Shown: positions 59,113 to 64,000 of the stretch, one piece after another | Layout: each line of letters starts with the position of its first letter | Position numbering within the stretch: position 1 is the stretch's first letter | Assembly: GCF_900106015.1 (NCBI RefSeq) | Contig: NZ_LT629797.1 | Coordinates: 744,001-808,000 of the forward strand | Direction: 5' to 3' | From: Pseudomonas sihuiensis | GTDB taxonomy: Bacteria; Pseudomonadota; Gammaproteobacteria; Pseudomonadales; Pseudomonadaceae | DNA: 64,000 nt | The notes under the pieces: model-generated | Database searches by the model: none | Told to the model about the DNA's origin: nothing | What the model saw: the letters and a program-made list of their open reading frames with translations, nothing else | Translations under genes and position numbers: made by a program

Positions 59113-59884
59113 AGTTACTGTTGTAATGCCTGTTTATAATGCAGAGAAGACAGTTCTTGCGAGCATTGACTCAGTGCTTGAGCAAACTTTTCCCTCTTTA
59201 GAGCTTATAGTTGTCGATGACTGCTCAAGTGATACTAGTTATGAATTGATACGCAGTCGTCAACGTGCCGATAAGCGTGTCAAGCTGTTGAGGTTGGATA
59301 AAAATAGCGGGGCGGCCCAAGCAAGGAATAAGGCTATTTCTGAAGCGCAGGGTAGGTTTATAGCTTTTCTAGATTGCGATGATTTATGGCGACCTGAAAA
59401 ATTAAAAGAGCAGCTTCATTTTATGCGTGATAGGGATGTTGCTTTTTCATATACTGCGTATGAGAGGATTGATGAATCTGGTAATGTTATGGGTATTATA
59501 AGTGCGCCTGAAAAACTAGCGTATCAAGACCTTCTCAAGACTAACTATATTGGCTGTCTTAGTGTGATGTACGATACGCTCAAGCTGGGCAAAGTCTATA
59601 TGTCTCTTAATTCAGGGCGTGAAGATTTTGCTACTTGGCTGCAGGTTCTTAAGGATATTAAATATGTTTATGGTTTGAATCTGGTTCTTGCGCAGTATCG
59701 TGTGCATTCCTCTCAAAGCTCTGCAAAGAAAACAAAAATGGCTGTGGAGACGTGGCGTTTGTATCGCAATGTTGAGCATCTTAGTTTGATTCGTGCTTTT
59801 TATTTTTTTTCTCACTATGCCCTGCGTGGCCTTTTAAGATCTAGTGCTCCGCGTCTGATGCGGTTTTTTTTTATATCTCGATGA
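59099..59884 (+). CDS. Family 2 glycosyltransferase
   Basis: A 261-residue GT-A enzyme: 'VTVVMPVYNAEKTVLASIDS' at 6-25, 'LIVVDDCSSDTSYELI' near 36, 'NSGAAQARNKAISEAQGRFI' and DxD-type 'FLDCDDLWRPEKL' near 90. Start ATG at 59099, inside the end of the preceding gene, with GAGG upstream. A T9 run near the 3' end (59864-59872) encodes Phe-Phe-Phe. Last of the AT-rich block. Confidence 0.9.
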   Translation: MFHPEVTVVMPVYNAEKTVLASIDSVLEQTFPSLELIVVDDCSSDTSYELIRSRQRADKRVKLLRLDKNSGAAQARNKAISEAQGRFIAFLDCDDLWRPEKLKEQLHFMRDRDVAFSYTAYERIDESGNVMGIISAPEKLAYQDLLKTNYIGCLSVMYDTLKLGKVYMSLNSGREDFATWLQVLKDIKYVYGLNLVLAQYRVHSSQSSAKKTKMAVETWRLYRNVEHLSLIRAFYFFSHYALRGLLRSSAPRLMRFFFISR

Positions 59885-59984
59885 CATGTGGGTACATGTT
59901 TAAGGCGGAATTTGCATTTTTCTTCGTGAGTTGGGCTTTCTTTTTATATATTTATTTTGGTTGCTATTTTTATTAATTTGAACG

Positions 59985-60947
59985 TTGGTGTTCATTTTGG
60001 TTGGTAAAGTAGTTTTGCTTACTGGGGTTACAGGGTTTATTGGCTCGGCTCTTGTAACTCGTTTGGCGACTGAGTCACGGTGGCAAGTGGTCGCTTCGCT
60101 TCGCGGCCAGAAAATGCCCTCGGTGCCGGGTGTCAAGGTCATGCCGATGGGGGAAGTTGGGCCCCACACTGACTGGTCGATGGTATTGGAAGGGCTCGAT
60201 ACGGTGGTGCATACCGCCGCCGTTGCCCATGTGCGCAACGGCGGTGAAGAGAATCAGCTCTCTCGCTTGCGCCAGGTCAACGTCTATGGCGCGTTGACTC
60301 TTGCCCGTCAAGCGGCAGCGGCGGGAGTGAAACGTTTCGTTTTCATCAGCTCTATCGGCGTTAACGGGAATATCAATGTTCGCCCCTTTACTGCCCTTGA
60401 TGTCCCGCACCCCGTGGATCCCTATGCCCAGTCCAAATGGGAAGCTGAGCAGGGGCTTTGGCGCATCCAGCAAGAGACAGGGATGGAGCTGGTGATCATT
60501 CGTCCTCCCTTGGTGTATGGCCCAGAGGCTCCGGGTAACTTTGGGAGTCTGGTTCGCTGGATTGGTAAAGGGATTCCACTACCGCTCGGGGCTATCCACA
60601 ATCGCCGTTCGCTGGTTGGCATCGACAATCTTGTCGATTTGATCGTTCGCTGCATCGATCATCCCGCTGCTGCCAACCAAGTCTTTCTTGCGGGTGATGG
60701 TCGCGATCTATCGACTACGGAGCTATTGCGTTTAGTGGGAGATGCAATGGGGCGGCCTGCACGGTTGATTCCTGTGCCTGCTGGCGTTCTGAAGCTTAGC
60801 GCGGCATTGTTGGGGCGAAAGGCTATGGCGCAGCGCTTGCTGGGGTCTTTGCAGGTAGATATCTCGCAGACTTGCGAGACACTGGATTGGCAGCCACCTT
60901 TCACGGTTGAAGAGGGGTTAAGGCGTTGTTTCCTGTCTTCGGATTGA
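59985..60947 (+). CDS. WbpV-like sugar-nucleotide epimerase/reductase
   Basis: A 320-residue extended SDR: 'VVLLTGVTGFIGSALVTRLA' at 9-28, Ser site 'FVFISSIGVNG' near 117 and YxxxK 'PYAQSKWEAEQ' near 148. Most like WbpV/4-keto reductases acting with WbpM on UDP-4-keto-6-deoxy-GlcNAc to give UDP-QuiNAc or UDP-FucNAc. Starts without ATG (TTG 59985, GTG 59988 or TTG 59997 possible). Here base composition returns to GC-rich, marking the conserved right end of the locus. Confidence 0.86.
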   Translation: MVFILVGKVVLLTGVTGFIGSALVTRLATESRWQVVASLRGQKMPSVPGVKVMPMGEVGPHTDWSMVLEGLDTVVHTAAVAHVRNGGEENQLSRLRQVNVYGALTLARQAAAAGVKRFVFISSIGVNGNINVRPFTALDVPHPVDPYAQSKWEAEQGLWRIQQETGMELVIIRPPLVYGPEAPGNFGSLVRWIGKGIPLPLGAIHNRRSLVGIDNLVDLIVRCIDHPAAANQVFLAGDGRDLSTTELLRLVGDAMGRPARLIPVPAGVLKLSAALLGRKAMAQRLLGSLQVDISQTCETLDWQPPFTVEEGLRRCFLSSD

Positions 60948-60969
60948 CTGGCTTTCAGAGGTTGGGTCT

Positions 60970-61521
60970 GTGATACGTGTTTTTGATGTTGTTCTGTCCT
61001 TGCTGGGGTTGCTCTTCGGCTTTCCAGTATTGATCTTGATCTATGTTCTTGGCTTGTTGGATACAGGCGCGCCCCTGTTTCGTCAGACGCGTGTGGGGCG
61101 TGGTAAGCAGCCGTTTACGTTAGTCAAGTTTCGGACGATGGCGGTTGATACCGCATCTGTGGCGAGCCACTTGGCCTCCAGCGCCTCGATCACGCGCTTG
61201 GGCGCTTTTCTGCGCAAGACCAAGCTGGACGAGCTACCGCAGTTATGGAATGTGCTCAGGGGGGAAATGAGTCTGGTTGGGCCTCGGCCTAATCTGTTCA
61301 ATCAGGAAGAGCTTATCGCCGAGCGGGAATTACGCGCTGTGTATGATGTTCGCCCTGGCATTACGGGGCTGGCCCAAGTGCAGGGGATCGATATGTCTAC
61401 GCCGGCTTTGCTTGCCGAGACTGACCAGAAGATGATCCGTTCGATGTCGATCTCTCTCTATTTCAGCCTGATTCTGCAAACAGCCTTGGGAAAAGGTGCT
61501 GGCGACCGAGTGGTGCATTGA
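60970..61521 (+). CDS. Small phosphoglycosyl transferase (PglC-type initiating enzyme)
   Basis: A 183-residue monotopic membrane enzyme of the bacterial sugar transferase family. It has an N-terminal re-entrant helix (~3-27), 'RQTRVGRGKQPFTLVKFRTM' near 38, the Asp-Glu dyad in 'KTKLDELPQLWNVLRGEMSL' near 80 and 'VGPRP' after it. It loads the first sugar phosphate (probably QuiNAc or FucNAc, given wbpV-like and wbpM neighbours) onto undecaprenyl phosphate. GTG start. It replaces the polytopic WbpL seen in PAO1. Confidence 0.9.
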   Translation: MIRVFDVVLSLLGLLFGFPVLILIYVLGLLDTGAPLFRQTRVGRGKQPFTLVKFRTMAVDTASVASHLASSASITRLGAFLRKTKLDELPQLWNVLRGEMSLVGPRPNLFNQEELIAERELRAVYDVRPGITGLAQVQGIDMSTPALLAETDQKMIRSMSISLYFSLILQTALGKGAGDRVVH

Positions 61522-61617
61522 ACCTGGCGTGTCTATTGTGGCAGGAGGGTTGATGTTTGACGTGTCTGGAGCTGGCAGCTCCATTTGAATGGTAACGAGG
61601 CAGCCAGAGGGATGAAG

Positions 61618-63603
61618 ATGAACGGTTTGCGCCAGTTTCTGGTGAGTTTGCCCAGGCGTCAGAAGCGTTTGTTGCAATTATTGGCTGATACCATCCTCGT
61701 CTGGGTTGCGCTTTGGCTGTCGTTTGCCGTTCGTTTGGGGGAAATCGATGCGGCCAAGCCCTTTTCTGGGCATGGCTGGTTGTTCATTGTCGCTCCGATG
61801 ATTGCTCTGCCTATTTTCACCAGGCTGGGCATGTATCGGGCAGTAATGCGTTATGTGGGTAGTGATGCGCTCATTACCATCGCAAAAGCCGTATCTCTCT
61901 CGGCGCTGGTGTTGGCGCTTGCTGTTTACTGGTACAGGGGCCCCACGGCGGTTGTGCCGCGCTCTATGGTTTTCAATTATTGGTGGCTCAGCCTGTTGCT
62001 ATTGGGCGGTCTGCGTCTTGGGATGCGCCAATTCTTTATCGGTGATTGGCTTGAGCCTGTTGCCCGACAACGTGACGCTGTAGCAGGCACATCCCGGGTT
62101 GCTATTTACGGCGCTGGAACGGCCGGTAATCAGTTGGTCGCGGCTTTGCGTTTGGGGCGTGCGATGCGGGCGGTGGCATTCGTGGACGACGATGCTGGGG
62201 TTGCCAATCGCGTCATCGCCGGGCTAAGGGTTTATACACCCAAGCATATCCAGCAGATGATCGACGAGACGGGGGCCGACGAGATTCTTCTTGCGATGCC
62301 GTCTATTTCTCGAGCGCGACGGCGCGAGATCCTCGATGCGTTAGAGCCTTATGCATTGCATGTTCGCAGCGTGCCGGGGTTCACTGACCTGGCCAGCGGG
62401 CGGGTGAAGGTCGAGGATATTCAGGAAGTCGATATCGCTGACCTTCTCGGGCGTGATGCTGTTCCGCCTCGACAGGATCTGTTCGAGCGCTGCATCAAGA
62501 ATCAGGTGGTTCTAGTGACCGGCGCTGGCGGTTCCATCGGCTCGGAGCTATGTCGGCAGATCCTGGCGAGCGGTGCTCGTACGTTGCTGCTTTTCGAGCA
62601 CAGTGAATTCAACCTGTACAGCATCCATGGCGAGTTGCAGCAGCGAATCGAGCGGGAGTCGCTGCCGATCAAACTGGTGCCGATTCTCGGGTCCATTCGC
62701 AACTTCGAGCGGTTGTTCGACATCCTGCAGACCTGGCACGTCAATACTGTCTACCACGCCGCTGCGTACAAGCACGTACCGATGGTCGAGCATAACGTCG
62801 CCGAGGGTGTGCTGAACAACCTGGTGGGTACGCTCAATGCGGCGCAGGCCTCGATCAAGGCCGGGGTGGCCAATTTCGTGCTGATTTCGACCGACAAGGC
62901 GGTGCGGCCCACCAACGTGATGGGCAGCACCAAGCGCTTGGCTGAGATGGTGCTGCAGGCATTGAGTCGTGAGCCTGCACCGTTGCTGTTCGGTGATGAG
63001 TGTGGTGTTCATCACGTCAACAAGACCCGTTTCACGATGGTGCGCTTTGGTAATGTTCTGGGTTCTTCTGGATCGGTTATTCCGTTGTTCAGGGAGCAGA
63101 TCAAGCAGGGCGGGCCGGTGACGGTGACGCATCCGAACATCACCCGTTATTTCATGACGATCCCTGAGGCGGCGCAGCTCGTCATTCAGGCCGGTTCGTT
63201 GGGGCAGGGCGGGGATGTGTTTGTGCTGGATATGGGCGAGCCGGTGAAGATCGCTGATCTGGCCGAAAAGATGATTCGTTTGTCTGGTTTGTCTGTGCGT
63301 GATGAGCGCAGTCCGCATGGTGATATCGGTATCGAGTTCACTGGGTTGCGTCCTGGTGAGAAGCTCTACGAGGAGCTGCTGATCGGCGAGGATGTGAAGC
63401 CTACGGAGCATTCGATGATCATGCGTGCGGAAGAGGATATGTTGCCCTGGGACGAGCTCAAGGCTCGCTTGCAGGCGCTGCTGGCTGCAGTCGGTGAGGA
63501 TGACTACGCTCGCGTGCGAGTACTGCTGCGTGAAACCGTGCATGGTTATGTGCCGGAAGGTGAGATCGTTGATTGGATTCATCTCCGAAACCGGGAGCGT
63601 TGA
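61618..63603 (+). CDS. wbpM: UDP-GlcNAc 4,6-dehydratase WbpM-type
   Basis: A 661-residue inner-membrane protein with four N-terminal helices (~15-130), a first Rossmann domain ('VAIYGAGTAGNQLVAALRLG' near 161) and the catalytic SDR domain ('VVLVTGAGGSIGSELCRQIL' near 299; 'STDKAVRPTNVMGSTKRLAE' near 424 with Met replacing the usual Tyr, as in WbpM). Makes UDP-4-keto-6-deoxy sugar for QuiNAc/FucNAc. ATG 61618 is chosen because AGAGG lies 7 bp upstream; an ATG at 61612 is too close to it. Confidence 0.95.
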   Translation: MNGLRQFLVSLPRRQKRLLQLLADTILVWVALWLSFAVRLGEIDAAKPFSGHGWLFIVAPMIALPIFTRLGMYRAVMRYVGSDALITIAKAVSLSALVLALAVYWYRGPTAVVPRSMVFNYWWLSLLLLGGLRLGMRQFFIGDWLEPVARQRDAVAGTSRVAIYGAGTAGNQLVAALRLGRAMRAVAFVDDDAGVANRVIAGLRVYTPKHIQQMIDETGADEILLAMPSISRARRREILDALEPYALHVRSVPGFTDLASGRVKVEDIQEVDIADLLGRDAVPPRQDLFERCIKNQVVLVTGAGGSIGSELCRQILASGARTLLLFEHSEFNLYSIHGELQQRIERESLPIKLVPILGSIRNFERLFDILQTWHVNTVYHAAAYKHVPMVEHNVAEGVLNNLVGTLNAAQASIKAGVANFVLISTDKAVRPTNVMGSTKRLAEMVLQALSREPAPLLFGDECGVHHVNKTRFTMVRFGNVLGSSGSVIPLFREQIKQGGPVTVTHPNITRYFMTIPEAAQLVIQAGSLGQGGDVFVLDMGEPVKIADLAEKMIRLSGLSVRDERSPHGDIGIEFTGLRPGEKLYEELLIGEDVKPTEHSMIMRAEEDMLPWDELKARLQALLAAVGEDDYARVRVLLRETVHGYVPEGEIVDWIHLRNRER

Positions 63604-63697
63604 GGCGTTGGTTTGACAGCTGGAAGATAGCGTCTAGGTTGATTCTTGTGGGGTTTCAAACCTCACTTGGATCTACTTACGACAAGGAATGCACATC

Positions 63698-64000
63698 ATG
63701 CAAAAACTCCGTCTATCTTCCCTGCTATTTGCTGTTCTCGCTTCCTTCTCTATGGCTGCAACCGCAGCTGAAGCTCCAAAAACCGAAAGCGCCAAACCGG
63801 CTGCCGTGCAGGTGGCGCAGGTTACCGTGGTCAATCTGAATACCGCCGATGCTGCAACACTGCAGCGCGAACTGGCGGGGATTGGTGCGACCAAGGCGCA
63901 GGCGATTGTGGCTTACCGTGAGGAGCACGGTAATTTTGCTTCGGTCGACGAGTTGTTGGAGGTGAAAGGTATTGGCGAGGCGACGCTGGAGAAGAATCGC
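63698..64000 (+). CDS. ComEA-like helix-hairpin-helix DNA-binding protein (cut by window edge)
   Basis: The first 101 residues; the end lies past the right edge. Signal peptide [20 protein letters not shown] is followed by a short linker and an HhH pair: '[20 protein letters not shown]' near 43 and '[15 protein letters not shown]' near 86. Typical of short periplasmic ComEA proteins that bind DNA during uptake. An AAGGA ribosome site lies at 63684-63688. Same neighbour of wbpM as in other pseudomonads. Confidence 0.9.
   Translation, partial: MQKLRLSSLLFAVLASFSMAATAAEAPKTESAKPAAVQVAQVTVVNLNTADAATLQRELAGIGATKAQAIVAYREEHGNFASVDELLEVKGIGEATLEKNR

Noticed and set aside
59864..59872. T9 run near the end of a glycosyltransferase as another phase switch
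   Set aside because: It is within the last few codons, so slippage would change only the extreme C-terminus. Such runs are expected in AT-rich genes.

Overview
The window reads as a chromosomal segment of a Pseudomonas (in the broad sense). GC-rich codon use, family content and gene order all point there. As I remember the PAO1 map, the order matches the block from PA3219 down to the O-antigen region that ends in wbpM and a ComEA-like gene. The REP families and host repeats suggest the P. mendocina/oleovorans group, but that is inference. Both ends cut genes: an EamA-type transporter on the left and a ComEA-like protein on the right. I see no rRNA, tRNA, CRISPR array, prophage or complete insertion sequence with a DDE transposase.

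1-16 kb: csaA, an AraC regulator and a phosphate-stress lipid-remodelling pair, plcP and agt. A PHO-box-like site lies upstream of plcP, and agt is broken by an internal deletion. Then come cyaB (adenylate cyclase), an HD-domain oxygenase-like gene and an Mpo1-like gene separated by a 265-bp MITE-like element, a second AraC-type regulator, two tandem trkH paralogues, a YkgJ cysteine-cluster protein, a nitroreductase and a Cpx-like envelope-stress cluster (cpxS, cpxP-like, cpxR, and a membrane coiled-coil protein).

16-41 kb is core housekeeping: a PHP nuclease, yciO, trpS, scpA/scpB, rluB, a diguanylate cyclase, a yciK-like SDR, mupP, ubiG, MTA deaminase, mtnA, gyrA, then the serine/aromatic supra-operon serC-pheA-hisC-tyrA/aroA-cmk-rpsA, and ihfB. 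Two accessory insertions stand out. A DUF559 nuclease gene between pheA and hisC is bracketed by near-perfect 38-bp inverted repeats. A RAYT (REP-associated transposase) between rpsA and ihfB is bordered by its likely cognate REP array.

42-64 kb is the O-antigen/surface-polysaccharide locus. It starts with a beta-CASP metallo-beta-lactamase-fold protein, where wzz lies in PAO1. Precursor genes for GDP-mannose and GDP-L-fucose (manC, manB, gmd, fcl), UDP-glucuronate (two ugd copies) and its epimer, and a 4,6-dehydratase route (wbpM plus a wbpV-like epimerase) are mixed with wzx, six glycosyltransferase genes and an acetyltransferase. A small PglC-type phosphoglycosyl transferase would start the unit. 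No wzy or wzz is visible. Base composition drops sharply inside wzx and stays AT-rich to about 60 kb, marking a foreign strain-specific core.

The most interesting feature is a run of 11 G (57206-57216) inside an otherwise AT-rich glycosyltransferase gene. As sequenced it puts the gene out of frame, and losing one G restores one uninterrupted frame of 327 residues. This looks like a phase-variable (contingency) switch on the O-antigen.
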